From NCBI RefSeq assembly GCF_900215535.1, contig NZ_OCND01000008.1, forward strand, positions 124,001 through 188,000: 64,000 nt of DNA, read 5' to 3'. Below the pieces are notes generated by a model. The model ran no database searches. It saw only the letters and a program-made list of their open reading frames with translations, and was not told the DNA's origin. Positions 36,450 through 44,660 of this stretch are shown here, in pieces (within the stretch, counting starts at the first letter, position 1; each line of letters starts with the position of its first letter). Made by a program: the position numbers and the translations under genes. This DNA is from Pseudoxanthomonas wuyuanensis. Its GTDB lineage: Bacteria > Pseudomonadota > Gammaproteobacteria > Xanthomonadales > Xanthomonadaceae.

Positions 36450-36856
36450 GGCACGGCGGCCAACCGCTCGGGATAGATGTCGTAGTTGCGGCCGGCGATG
36501 GTGATGCGCACCGCCTTCATGTGCCGCTTGCCCGGCTCCTTATTGCGGTTGCCCAGCACGGTGATCCTATCGCCGGCGCTGGCGCTCTTGGCGGTAAAGC
36601 CGGAGCGCTCGGTCTGCGAAGGATTGCCCAGGTCAATCTGCCAGCGGCGGCCGTCGTCATCCTCCACCTGCAGCTGAGGATGCGGCGGCGCCATCGACAC
36701 CGACAGGATCTTTCCTTCCAGGGTGGACTGCTCCTCTTCCGCCCAGGACCAACCGTGATGCGCCAGCGCTGACGCAGCCACCATGGCCAGCAGCAGGCCC
36801 ATCGCCATGCCGCGCAGCCCGTGGTTCACTTTCGTTGCCTTGGTCTTCATCGTCAT
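36446..36856 (-). CDS. DUF6152 family secreted protein
   Basis: This 136-residue protein has a signal peptide (LRGMAMGLLLAMVAASALA) cleaved before HHGWSWAEEE. The HHGW start of the mature protein and the later MKAVRITIAGRNYDIYPERL are typical of DUF6152, a small beta-barrel OB-like periplasmic domain. GAGGAG precedes ATG 36856. It forms a two-gene operon with the DUF2214 protein. A metal or redox function is often guessed but not established. Confidence 0.85.
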   Translation of the reverse strand: MTMKTKATKVNHGLRGMAMGLLLAMVAASALAHHGWSWAEEEQSTLEGKILSVSMAPPHPQLQVEDDDGRRWQIDLGNPSQTERSGFTAKSASAGDRITVLGNRNKEPGKRHMKAVRITIAGRNYDIYPERLAAVP

Positions 36857-37079
36857 GCTTGTCTCCTCGTTCGCGTCGGCCGCCATCAACGCGTGCGATG
36901 CCCACGATACCGGCGGCACCGTTACCTTAGCGCAAGACCAAAGCGTGGGGATTAAAACGCCCCGTTAAAGCCTGACTCCGTTCTCACGGCATGGTTTTGA
37001 CATCCTCAAAATCCGGCAAGGTACATCATGCAGATCAACCACCTTGTTTCACCCGTTCACCATACGAAAGGAGTTGGTC

Positions 37080-37568
37080 ATGCCCCTGAAGCTCAATGGC
37101 TCGTGCCACTGCGGAAAGGTGCGCTTTTCCGCCGACAGCCACGCACCGGTACCGTTCATGCGGTGCTATTGCTCGATCTGCCGCAAGACCGCCGGCGGCG
37201 GCGGATACGCCATCAACCTGCATGCCGACAAGGCGACGTTGAAGGTGGATGGCAAATCGGCTGTGTATCACGCAACCCTCGACGACGGCCACGGCGGCCG
37301 CCGCATCAGCACGATTGAACGGCATTTCTGCCCCGCATGCGGCAGTGCGCTGTGGGTGTACAGCCCCGAGTATCCCGAACTCTTCCATCCCTTCGCATCG
37401 GCCATCGACAGCGAACTGCCCAAAGCCCCTTCGCTGGTTCACATGATGCTTTCGTCCAAGGCATCCTGGGTTGAGCCTGAGATAGGCCCCGATGACCAGT
37501 GTTTCGAAGAGTACCCGGACAATGCGTTGGAGGACTGGCACTGTGCGAAGGGGCTGTGGATCGACTAG
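37080..37568 (+). CDS. GFA family (CENP-V/formaldehyde-activating-like) protein
   Basis: This 162-residue zinc protein has GSCHCGKVRF, RCYCSICRKTAGGGGYAI and HFCPACGSALWVY, the three cysteine clusters of GFA/CENP-V domains. Bacterial members are often called glutathione-dependent formaldehyde-activating enzymes, but most have no proven activity. AAGGAG precedes ATG 37080. An upstream TTG gives a longer frame that is not needed. It faces the RHS island. Confidence 0.92.
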   Translation: MPLKLNGSCHCGKVRFSADSHAPVPFMRCYCSICRKTAGGGGYAINLHADKATLKVDGKSAVYHATLDDGHGGRRISTIERHFCPACGSALWVYSPEYPELFHPFASAIDSELPKAPSLVHMMLSSKASWVEPEIGPDDQCFEEYPDNALEDWHCAKGLWID

Positions 37569-37688
37569 CTACGACGGAGGTCGCCGGAGAGATAGACCCG
37601 GCCTTGTCTTCATGAACGGTCAGTTAAGGGAACCTAGGTCCGTTACTCCGCCGCCCGACCAAGCCAGTTTCACAGGTAAGTGTCCCTT

Positions 37689-39452
37689 TCATTGACTTGC
37701 CCCGCTGAACTTGCTGACTTTAGTAGGTCTAGCCATCCCGTCAAACTCATCAACGCGCCACGTATAAGTATTTCCATTCATCAGCGTCTGTCTGCTCACT
37801 AGCGGCACATTGCTTTCTTCTCTATATCCATCTGTTTCAATTCCGTAGTATAGATTTCCGACTTTGAATCTCACAAGATCTGAATCGGAAGTGGCGTAAG
37901 CATATAGTTCCGTTTCCAGCAACTCTGCTCCAACACCATAGCGTTCAGCCTTCATCAATAGACCCTCGATGCGACTATTGTTCTTGTTATTTACATAGAG
38001 AACGTCCCGACTTCCATTAGGATTATTAATTGTTGTGCGCGTGTAATCTCTGCAGTTGGCACCCGGAAGTTCGCAGTCATCTGAAAAAGTTGAATTCACC
38101 TCGTACGAGTACGTCCACGATTGGTCTACGCCGGGCCCCTGATAGGACTTGCTAATTAAAGAACGAGGGGTGTGGTACTTATTGGCTGGGAGACATCCGC
38201 TGCCTGGGATCGGTCCGCCTGGCTTCCTCTGGGCGAATGATCGTCCGCGCCCCACTACTTTGAAGCTGTAGGTGGCAGTCAACCCACTTGGCGTATTGAC
38301 AACAAACGGGGTTGTTACATCGTTTCGATCTGGATACAGGACTAGATCGACGCAGTCTAGCGAGGAAGTTGCCCTCGTTTTCATATATGTCCACGGCGGA
38401 CTCGTGAACGTCCACCTTGATGCATCCGGCAGTCTTACAGTCGACAGAACGCGGTTCGTACCGTCATCCCCCGCTGAGTAGGTATACAGGAATACTCTCT
38501 GCTCATGACCCGGATTGGCAACGATCCTGCTGACGACGCCAAGCTGCTGATCCCAATCGATATTTACTTGCCTGCCATCACTCGCCGAAATATTGACAGG
38601 TCCATAAGGCCCATACTTGTAGGTAACGAAGTTTCCGAACTGATCTTCGATTCGAGTAACATACGCGTATGCTCTATCTCGAAGAGTTCGGTAGCTCCTT
38701 CCCTCATAAGAAACCGGAGACGACGGGTACCCCTCCTTATAGACAATATGATTGAACCAGTATCTGAATCCTTGCGGTGAGATTGCCAGAAAACCTTCAC
38801 CAGGAACGCCATTGGCAGTAGCCGATAGACAGCCTATTACCCAGCCGCCTTTAGTCAGCAAGGGGTACGAAGTAGGGAAGTTGGGCTGATTGATGGCGGG
38901 CACTGGGTATTTTCCATCCGAGGATCTCATCAGGATCAACTCAGACAGAAAGTTCTGATCTCTTAACGAAACGCCTTCCCACCAATGTCTGGCGCTCTCC
39001 TCTCTGCTTCCTGGTGGCTGTTGGAAGCTAGAGCATCTTGCATAGCGATCGACGTGTCCAATCTGCTCAACCGCCCATTCTTTCTTGTAGTCGTTATCTT
39101 GCGCTCGCCTTTCCGTGGCAGCCACCCATGTATTCATGCTCGGGATGGAAAGGTACCAGTTGCCCATTTCTCCCAGAAGCTTCGCTGTTTCATCTCGCCT
39201 ACCTACGCTGAATCTTCTTGAGAGGCGGATCTCCGGGCCGGTTCCGCGAAGGATCACGTCGTCATGCGTCAGAGTGATACCGCCCATGTATGGATCGAGC
39301 GTTTCTCCAAGCTCAAAGGGCGAGATGGTCGAGACTCCATCTACGACGTATCTAACGTCCTCAACGTCGAACTCCTGCTCCTGCGCACTCGCGGAACTGA
39401 ACGATAGCACCGCCAGCGCGGCGGCGACTATGTATATCGGCCGATGTTTCAT
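37689..39452 (-). CDS. RHS-related secreted protein, N-terminal segment
   Basis: This 587-residue protein has a signal peptide (HRPIYIVAAALAVLSFSSASA). The body has the look of the N-terminal half of an RHS/YD protein: an early GGITLTHDDVILRGTGPEIR, then FGNFVTYKYGPYGPVNISAS and several YxYE.. strands, but few true YD repeats. It stops at KVSKFSGASQ, the point where full-length RHS proteins of this group continue into a segment like the start of the 44661-47255 protein. TAGGAA precedes ATG 39452. The base composition is clearly lower in GC than the surroundings, and it lies just downstream of an IS remnant. Together these point to horizontal origin. Confidence 0.75.
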   Translation of the reverse strand: MKHRPIYIVAAALAVLSFSSASAQEQEFDVEDVRYVVDGVSTISPFELGETLDPYMGGITLTHDDVILRGTGPEIRLSRRFSVGRRDETAKLLGEMGNWYLSIPSMNTWVAATERRAQDNDYKKEWAVEQIGHVDRYARCSSFQQPPGSREESARHWWEGVSLRDQNFLSELILMRSSDGKYPVPAINQPNFPTSYPLLTKGGWVIGCLSATANGVPGEGFLAISPQGFRYWFNHIVYKEGYPSSPVSYEGRSYRTLRDRAYAYVTRIEDQFGNFVTYKYGPYGPVNISASDGRQVNIDWDQQLGVVSRIVANPGHEQRVFLYTYSAGDDGTNRVLSTVRLPDASRWTFTSPPWTYMKTRATSSLDCVDLVLYPDRNDVTTPFVVNTPSGLTATYSFKVVGRGRSFAQRKPGGPIPGSGCLPANKYHTPRSLISKSYQGPGVDQSWTYSYEVNSTFSDDCELPGANCRDYTRTTINNPNGSRDVLYVNNKNNSRIEGLLMKAERYGVGAELLETELYAYATSDSDLVRFKVGNLYYGIETDGYREESNVPLVSRQTLMNGNTYTWRVDEFDGMARPTKVSKFSGASQ

Positions 39453-39462
39453 TGCTGTATTC

Positions 39463-40041
39463 CTAAGGCGGGTTGTTGTTGACATGCTCATTTCGATTGA
39501 ACTTCGCTTCCAGCCCGAAGAACCATTGGTTGCCCTTCTTGGCCTGATGCATCTTAAGGTCGCGCGTGCCGGTGCTGTTCTTGGTCGAACTCGGGGAATG
39601 AACGATCGTCGCATCCACCATGGTGCCCTGCCGCAGCAGCAAACCGCGCCGGGACAGGTCTGCATTCACCGCCGACAGCAGCTTCGCCGCCAGGCCGTGG
39701 CATTCCAACAAATGACGGAAGTGCATCATCGTCGTCTCATCCGGAATCGCCTCCAGCAACGACAACCTCGCAAACTGGTGCAACGAGGCTATCTCGTACA
39801 GCGCTTCTTCCATCACCGGGTCGCTCAAGGCATACCACTGCTGCAGAAAGTGAATGCGCAACATCGTCTCCAGCGCGTAGGGCTGACGACCCGGGCGGCC
39901 CGACTTCGGGTAGTGCGGGGCAATCAGCTTCAGCAGCGCGTTCCACGGCACCACTTGCTCCATCTTGGCCAGAAACTCTTTCCGCCGCGTCTGCTTGCGT
40001 TTACCCGCGTACTCCGCATCGCCGAACGTTAGCTGCGTCAT
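39463..40041 (-). pseudogene. IS5-family transposase fragment (N-terminal part)
   Basis: The 192-residue frame starts MTQLTFGDAEYAGKRKQTRR and shows the DUF772-type IS5 N-terminal region (PYALETMLRIHFLQQWYALSD, IPDETTMMHFRHLLE) and the first catalytic DAT in LLLRQGTMVDATIVHSPSST. It ends after NQWFFGLEAKFNRNEHVNNN, where an intact transposase would continue with the rest of the catalytic core. So about half is lost. No terminal inverted repeats were found around it. It sits between the immunity gene and the N-terminal RHS piece. Confidence 0.85.
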
Positions 40042-40093
40042 CGCTATACACCACTTCAATGGTTGCTATTGCCCAACATCGTGCGGGAATTGT

Positions 40094-40327
40094 TCAGAGG
40101 TTTCTTAACGGTAGAATTGCTCCAGCATTTCCTTGCACAGAGCCACTGACTATTCCACCACCTGATGCGCTGCCACCTACTTCAGTAATGACACTCTTGG
40201 GAGCGGCTTCAACAACCTTTTCGCTCGCGTATGCATTTGCTTCGCTTGTTCTTCCCTTAGCTATTGTCTGTCCCTTGGAACCACTATGGGTCGTCACCTG
40301 AGTGAACTTCAATGAAGTCGTCAGCAT
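40094..40327 (-). other. possible orphan ORF or fragment (77 aa)
   Basis: The frame MLTTSLKFTQVTTHSGSKGQ continues TIAKGRTSEANAYASEKVVE and GGSASGGGIVSGSVQGNAGA. The Ser/Gly/Ala-rich composition with no strong ribosome site suggests a broken C-terminal end of a large surface or toxin protein. It overlaps the 3' end of the DUF2185 gene. Confidence 0.3.
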
Positions 40328-40580
40328 CTTCGTCGCGCTCGAACGCTATTGGATAATCCGCTGATAGCACCTCAAGCAAGGCAGGCTCAACCTCGATCAA
40401 TGTCGATGCGTTGTACAGCGAAAAGTTGGCTGGATTGCCGGCATACTCTTGTGTTTCATCGCCAGAAAAAATCCGCCAGCCGCTGTCATCCTCATTATCA
40501 GGCTCTTCCCTGTACAGATAAGAGACTCGCCGACCATCAACCATGACACGATTGCTCACAGTAACGTATCCGATCTTCAT
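40284..40580 (-). CDS. DUF2185-type immunity protein
   Basis: This 98-residue acidic protein has VMVDGRRVSYLYREEPDNED, then DSGWRIFSGDETQEYAGNPA, the DUF2185 signature. This family is known among candidate immunity proteins of polymorphic toxins. It starts 6 bases after the stop of the nuclease-tipped RHS gene (TGA-GTG-TTT-ATG), the classical toxin-immunity order. It probably binds and blocks the GH-E nuclease in the cytoplasm. Confidence 0.8.
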   Translation of the reverse strand: MKIGYVTVSNRVMVDGRRVSYLYREEPDNEDDSGWRIFSGDETQEYAGNPANFSLYNASTLIEVEPALLEVLSADYPIAFERDEDADDFIEVHSGDDP

Positions 40581-40586
40581 AAACAC

Positions 40587-41519
40587 TCAATCATCCTCGA
40601 ATCTGCGACTACGGTTGCTAGAGCGATCTTCCAACTGATAAATATCAGGATTGTTCTCTGCTCTTATGACCTCACTCCGCGAACTACCTGAGGCCTCATG
40701 ATCAGCCTTGCGCTTTCTCCACTCTTGGCCGGGCTTATGCCCAACATCAATCTCACCGGGCTTAAGTGGCTGGCCAGTATTCGGATCAACCATCTGACCT
40801 TCACTATTCCTAGGCTGCTTCGCTTCAATTTGCTGCCGAGTATCCTTCCTCAGAGTTACCCTGCGGTGAGTCGCCTTGAATACGACCGCCTTAATGGCCA
40901 TTGTAGCAACTGCCGTAGCAGAAAAATCTCTGTTATCGACAAACTCTCCCGCCGCCTGCCCCAGTGCGGCGCCGTCTTCGGCACCACTTCCTGCGGTCGT
41001 CGCCGCTGCCTCACCGCCAGACCATATGCGCATCCGCTCCGGGTCATTGCGCAGCATATACCCAACCGAAGCGCCATAAGACATCTCGCATGAACGGCAC
41101 TCTTGTCGGCCATCCGGGTCTTTGAAGCCGTATGGATTGTTCGCTGCGTACTTATAGCGATTGAACATCCCAGCCGGACTGCTTAGCGCTGTGATTGGAT
41201 CGACAGACAGGAACCTTCCAATTCCTGGATCGTAATAGCGCTGCTGCATATACGTCAGCCCAGTCGCCGCGTCTTGCACATGGCCGGTGTACCCGGGGCC
41301 ATCCTTGATTGCAGGTGTTAGCTGACGGCCATACGGCTCGTACTCACGTCGTTCGACGACATTGCGGTTCTGGTCGGTCACCACCGCGACCGAACCCAGG
41401 GCGTCTGTGTGGATGTACCGGACGGTTTGGGCGGAAGTGCTCAGCGCCAGCAGCCATAGCAAAGCTGCCACTACGGCTCTCACTGCCATTGACATGATGC
41501 TATGAAGTCCTGTCGCCAT
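40587..41519 (-). CDS. secreted RHS core domain with C-terminal GH-E family nuclease
   Basis: This 310-residue protein has a signal peptide (IMSMAVRAVVAALLWLLALS, then TSAQ) and an RHS-associated core: VRYIHTDALGSVAVVTDQNR, VVERREYEPYG, TGLTYMQQRYYDPGIGRFLS, VDPIT and NPYGFKDPDG. The C-terminal toxin (about 225-310) has DVGHKPGQEWRKRK and ENNPDIYQLEDRSSNRSRRF, the GH-E pattern of HNH/Endo VII-like nucleases. AAGGAA precedes ATG 41519. It is far shorter than a standard RHS toxin because the YD cage is missing. It is followed by the DUF2185 immunity gene, and preceded by seven small secreted genes and the cage protein. Confidence 0.85.
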   Translation of the reverse strand: MATGLHSIMSMAVRAVVAALLWLLALSTSAQTVRYIHTDALGSVAVVTDQNRNVVERREYEPYGRQLTPAIKDGPGYTGHVQDAATGLTYMQQRYYDPGIGRFLSVDPITALSSPAGMFNRYKYAANNPYGFKDPDGRQECRSCEMSYGASVGYMLRNDPERMRIWSGGEAAATTAGSGAEDGAALGQAAGEFVDNRDFSATAVATMAIKAVVFKATHRRVTLRKDTRQQIEAKQPRNSEGQMVDPNTGQPLKPGEIDVGHKPGQEWRKRKADHEASGSSRSEVIRAENNPDIYQLEDRSSNRSRRFEDD

Positions 41520-41656
41520 TCGCCGGTTCCTTACGCTGTTTGTATGTGACATTTCATCGCCAAATATCGGCGCGCGGCTTGCCGAGACCTTTCGCTGGAA
41601 GCCGCCGATGCTGCTCGAATGAATGGATTGAATCGACACAGGATGAGAGGTAGCTT

Positions 41657-41959
41657 CTAACGGGCTATTATTCGGTGTAACGGATATGCGTCTATCCCAC
41701 CAATGGTTACCGCTGTCGGAAAGCAATGCACATCCGCCTTTCGCGCAGTGCTATAGAGTGTCATCACCAGCGCAATATTGATATTTTCGTCCGGCCCCAC
41801 ATAGCAGTATGTATTCGGCGCAACTTCAAATAGCACTTCATTGCGACCTTGCCATTGGACCATGCTGGTAATTTGCACTGACTGGAAGAACTTCCATTCA
41901 TCAGCCAAGGCCGTAGCGCTGACCACGAGCGCCATCGCCGCCCCTATGATCTTCGCCAT
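41657..41959 (-). CDS. small secreted protein, paralogous family member 1
   Basis: This 100-residue protein has a signal peptide (AKIIGAAMALVVSATALA). The mature part (DEWKFFQSVQITSMVQWQGR, NTYCYVGP, INIALVMTLYSTARKADVHC) matches the shared pattern of its six neighbours only weakly: a Cys after about 30 residues, a Tyr/Ala-rich helix, then a second Cys. A G-rich site lies upstream of ATG 41959. It is the most diverged member, closest to the RHS nuclease gene. Confidence 0.75.
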   Translation of the reverse strand: MAKIIGAAMALVVSATALADEWKFFQSVQITSMVQWQGRNEVLFEVAPNTYCYVGPDENINIALVMTLYSTARKADVHCFPTAVTIGGIDAYPLHRIIAR

Positions 41960-41993
41960 TGTCTTTATACCCCCACTAATGCCTCGCATTTTG

Positions 41994-42302
41994 TCATTCC
42001 ACCAGGTGGAGGTACTGCGGCACACAGCCAGTATCCCCGTCATTGAAAACCACCTGAATTTTGTTCCCGCCAATCAGCGCCGCCATCAACATGGCGTATA
42101 CGGCCTTGTTGTTCTCTGCGCTTCGCTCCCAGAACAAAAATTTGCCCGCTGGGCAAGAAACCGTGCCTTTCGACAGTATGAAAGCTACCGCAGCAGGCAC
42201 ATAGGTTGCTTCCACCAGGGTCACCTTTGCAACGACATGCTCGAGAGCATAAGCCCGATTCGCGACCAGCAGTAGCATCGCCAGCACCAGCATTCGCTTC
42301 AT
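41994..42302 (-). CDS. small secreted protein, paralogous family member 2
   Basis: This 102-residue protein has a signal peptide (KRMLVLAMLLLVANRAYA). The mature part shows SCPAGKFLFWERSAENNKAV, then YAMLMAALIGGNKIQVVFN and TGCVPQYLHLV. It is closest to member 6 (43813-44145). GGGAG precedes ATG 42302. Both are read from the same strand with short gaps, so an operon is likely. Confidence 0.82.
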   Translation of the reverse strand: MKRMLVLAMLLLVANRAYALEHVVAKVTLVEATYVPAAVAFILSKGTVSCPAGKFLFWERSAENNKAVYAMLMAALIGGNKIQVVFNDGDTGCVPQYLHLVE

Positions 42303-42412
42303 TCCACACGCACTCCCATCAGTTGGCATTTCATCGTACCCGCATCACATGCAACCAGGGCGCGCCACCGTCATGCCGGTGGCTTTGGCTGGATAAGCAA
42401 CCACGCGGCACT

Positions 42413-42742
42413 TCAGTACAGCCGAAGGTAGCTGACCGATTCCGTATCCCCCCAGATGGAGCAGGTGTCGGTTCCAAACACCTGGACCTTCTTTCCCATC
42501 GAGTGGGCTGACAACAGCCCGGCCAGCTGGGCTTTGCCCGCGGCCGTGTTGGTGTCAATCGCCCGTCGCGTCGTCTGACCTGCTGCGCATGCCGGCACAT
42601 CGGCCCTCGCCGTACTGGTGTGGAAGAGCACCGCACCGTTAGGCATGAAATGAAGATTGCTCACTTCCGTCTGCGGCGCTGGGTTGGACGCCACCGCCGG
42701 CAGGGCGAACGAGACCACCAAGGCCATCGCCAGCTTACGCAT
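42413..42742 (-). CDS. small secreted protein, paralogous family member 3
   Basis: This 109-residue protein has a signal peptide (RKLAMALVVSFALPAVAS). The family core is ACAAGQTTRRAIDTNTAAGK, then AQLAGLLSAHSMGKKVQVFG and TDTCSIWGDTESVSYLRLY. The clear SD AAGGAGG lies 7 bases before ATG 42742. It shares the A..LL.A..xGKKV.V..x..C pattern with the others. Confidence 0.85.
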   Translation of the reverse strand: MRKLAMALVVSFALPAVASNPAPQTEVSNLHFMPNGAVLFHTSTARADVPACAAGQTTRRAIDTNTAAGKAQLAGLLSAHSMGKKVQVFGTDTCSIWGDTESVSYLRLY

Positions 42743-42877
42743 TATTTTCCTCCTTGACCCAACAAGTTGGCAGTGCGGCGACGCATAAAATCCCCTCGCT
42801 CAACTTACCCTTTGATGGGCCGTGGCGTGGTGCTATAGCCGTCTGCCTCATGGTTGTCCCCTGTCCAAGCAAATTGT

Positions 42878-43195
42878 TCAGCTGTAGAGATAGATGGACT
42901 GCAACCGAGAGCCATAACCGGTGCATCCCGTGGCGGTGGACACTTCAAGCCGCACCTGCTTGCCGGATACCAGGGCTGTCAGTGCCGCCGCGTACATCTC
43001 CTTGCCGTTAACTTCGCTGGCACTGAAAGCGAACACATTGGTGCCGCAGAAGTCGCTGGATGAAACTTGCACGTATATCAAGCCGCCGGAATAGGGGCGT
43101 ACGCTTACTACTGACACCCGCTCTCCTGTAGGCGTAGCCTGCACCACCCCAGGGATGCACAGGATCATCAGGAAAATAACCATCGCCGTCTTCAT
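42878..43195 (-). CDS. small secreted protein, paralogous family member 4
   Basis: This 105-residue protein has a signal peptide (KTAMVIFLMILCIPGVVQA). The mature part reads LIYVQVSSSDFCGTNVFAFS, then ASEVNGKEMYAAALTALVSG and KQVRLEVSTATGCTGYGSRL. GGGGAAA precedes ATG 43195. The Y.AAL.AL..GK.VR pattern is the family hallmark. Confidence 0.83.
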   Translation of the reverse strand: MKTAMVIFLMILCIPGVVQATPTGERVSVVSVRPYSGGLIYVQVSSSDFCGTNVFAFSASEVNGKEMYAAALTALVSGKQVRLEVSTATGCTGYGSRLQSIYLYS

Positions 43196-43348
43196 TTCAT
43201 TTCCCCATAACTGTGCCGCTGTTGCGACTCTCACTATCTTTCCTGCCAGCGTTAACCGCTTCCTTGCACTGTTTGTATGTAATTATTTTTGGAGCACCAT
43301 AACTTCGTTGACAGCCGTTACGAGAAAGACATTCCACAGCTCGGACCA

Positions 43349-43756
43349 CTAGCGCAGATAGACCTCATAAATCTGGCACCCGTTCACACGGACATCCAGC
43401 TTCCGCTGATTGACCAGTGCGGTCATCAAGGTCGCATGCAGCGCGGCGCCGCTGGCTTTGTCGTCGGAGAACCGGTGGACCGGGTTTGCCTCCAACGCGC
43501 ATTGCGGCCCCCGCTTGGTGAACCAGACAAAGTGCGTCGGCGTGTCCTGGTAGGTGCCGATTTGGGTGACCTGGACATCGCTCAACACCTCCAGGGTCGT
43601 GGTGGCCATCACTGCCGCTTGAGTAGCGCTGGCCGAAGCCATCGGAATCTCGGCCTCCATGGGCGGGGGCGACAGCGCCTGGGCCGATGCCAAACTGGGA
43701 AGCAGCAGGCACGCGGCCCACGCAGCAGTTCTGACGGTTATCGCGTGACGAGACAT
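43349..43756 (-). CDS. small secreted protein, paralogous family member 5
   Basis: This 135-residue protein is the longest member. Signal peptide: TVRTAAWAACLLLPSLASAQ. An extra Ala/Thr/Met-rich segment (MASASATQAAVMATTTLEVL) precedes the family core (FVWFTKRGPQCALEANPVHR, GAALHATLMTALVNQRKLDV, RVNGCQIYEVYLR). AAAGG lies about 8 bases before ATG 43756. Confidence 0.82.
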   Translation of the reverse strand: MSRHAITVRTAAWAACLLLPSLASAQALSPPPMEAEIPMASASATQAAVMATTTLEVLSDVQVTQIGTYQDTPTHFVWFTKRGPQCALEANPVHRFSDDKASGAALHATLMTALVNQRKLDVRVNGCQIYEVYLR

Positions 43757-43812
43757 GACGGACCTTTTCCTCCCGATTGGCATGGGTGGGGTATTTCCTT
43801 GGCCTGCCTCCA

Positions 43813-44145
43813 TTACGCGGGCACCAGGTAGATGTAACGCCCTATGCATGCTTGGTCGTCGTCATCGATATAGAAATTTATCTGGTGGCCGCCCGCCAAT
43901 GCCGTGACCAGCGCGGCATACACTACCTTGTTGTTCTCAATGTTCGAGTTTTGCCAAATAAGCACCTTGCCCGCCGGACAAGCGGTGTTGCCTTGGTCCA
44001 GTGTGAACTGGACCCGGCCAGGCATGTAGGTCAGTTCAACCTTCATGACCCGCCCGGTGAAGTTCTGCAATGCCAACGCCGGGCCACTGGCCGCAAGCAG
44101 CAGCAAGGCGCAAGCGCTCAGGACTCCCTGTCGAAACAACCTCAT
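43813..44145 (-). CDS. small secreted protein, paralogous family member 6
   Basis: This 110-residue protein has a signal peptide (RLFRQGVLSACALLLLAASG, then PALA). The core TACPAGKVLIWQNSNIENNK, then VVYAALVTALAGGHQINFYI and QACIGRYIYLV is very close to member 2. AAGGAG precedes ATG 44145. Confidence 0.85.
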   Translation of the reverse strand: MRLFRQGVLSACALLLLAASGPALALQNFTGRVMKVELTYMPGRVQFTLDQGNTACPAGKVLIWQNSNIENNKVVYAALVTALAGGHQINFYIDDDDQACIGRYIYLVPA

Positions 44146-44317
44146 TACTATCTCCTTAGCGAAAATCGTTAATCGAACAACGCTGCTTGACACTTGCGTT
44201 CCGTAGCGTCAGGACCCTCGCAGTCGTGCGGGGCAGTGGTGAAGAGGCGCCTGGCACCCATCGGCTCTCCCCTTGAATCTTCCGTCGTGAAGAGCACTTC
44301 CCCCTGGCGCTTAGCAC

Positions 44318-44641
44318 TTAAAAATCCTGGAAGATGTACTGGATGGGCTGGTTTATCGTGGCATCACAGGGGTCGGCAATCGAGATGCGCACCGGCTGCT
44401 TGGTAGTGGCGGCGCTGAGCAACATCGCGTACCACGCCTTGCTGGCATCACTGGCCAACGAGAAGTAAAAATAGGTACTCGTTTTGCAGCCCCCGCTCAG
44501 TCGGAAGTTGACGGTTCCAGCCGAGGTGACATAGACCCGTGTGACCTGTCCGACGAGATGCTCGGCCGAGTGAGCGGAGACGGACGCCCCCATCAACGCG
44601 ACCGCGACCAGACCGGCCAGTAGTAGATGACGCATTTCCAT
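44318..44641 (-). CDS. small secreted protein, paralogous family member 7
   Basis: This 107-residue protein has a signal peptide (RHLLLAGLVAVALMGASVSA). The mature part has GGCKTSTYFYFSLASDASKA, WYAMLLSAATTKQPVRISIA and DPCDATINQPIQYIFQDF. AAGGAG precedes ATG 44641, 19 bases downstream of the stop of the cage protein, so it is probably co-transcribed with it. Confidence 0.83.
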   Translation of the reverse strand: MEMRHLLLAGLVAVALMGASVSAHSAEHLVGQVTRVYVTSAGTVNFRLSGGCKTSTYFYFSLASDASKAWYAMLLSAATTKQPVRISIADPCDATINQPIQYIFQDF

Positions 44642-44660
44642 CGCTCCTTGGGATTTGTGC

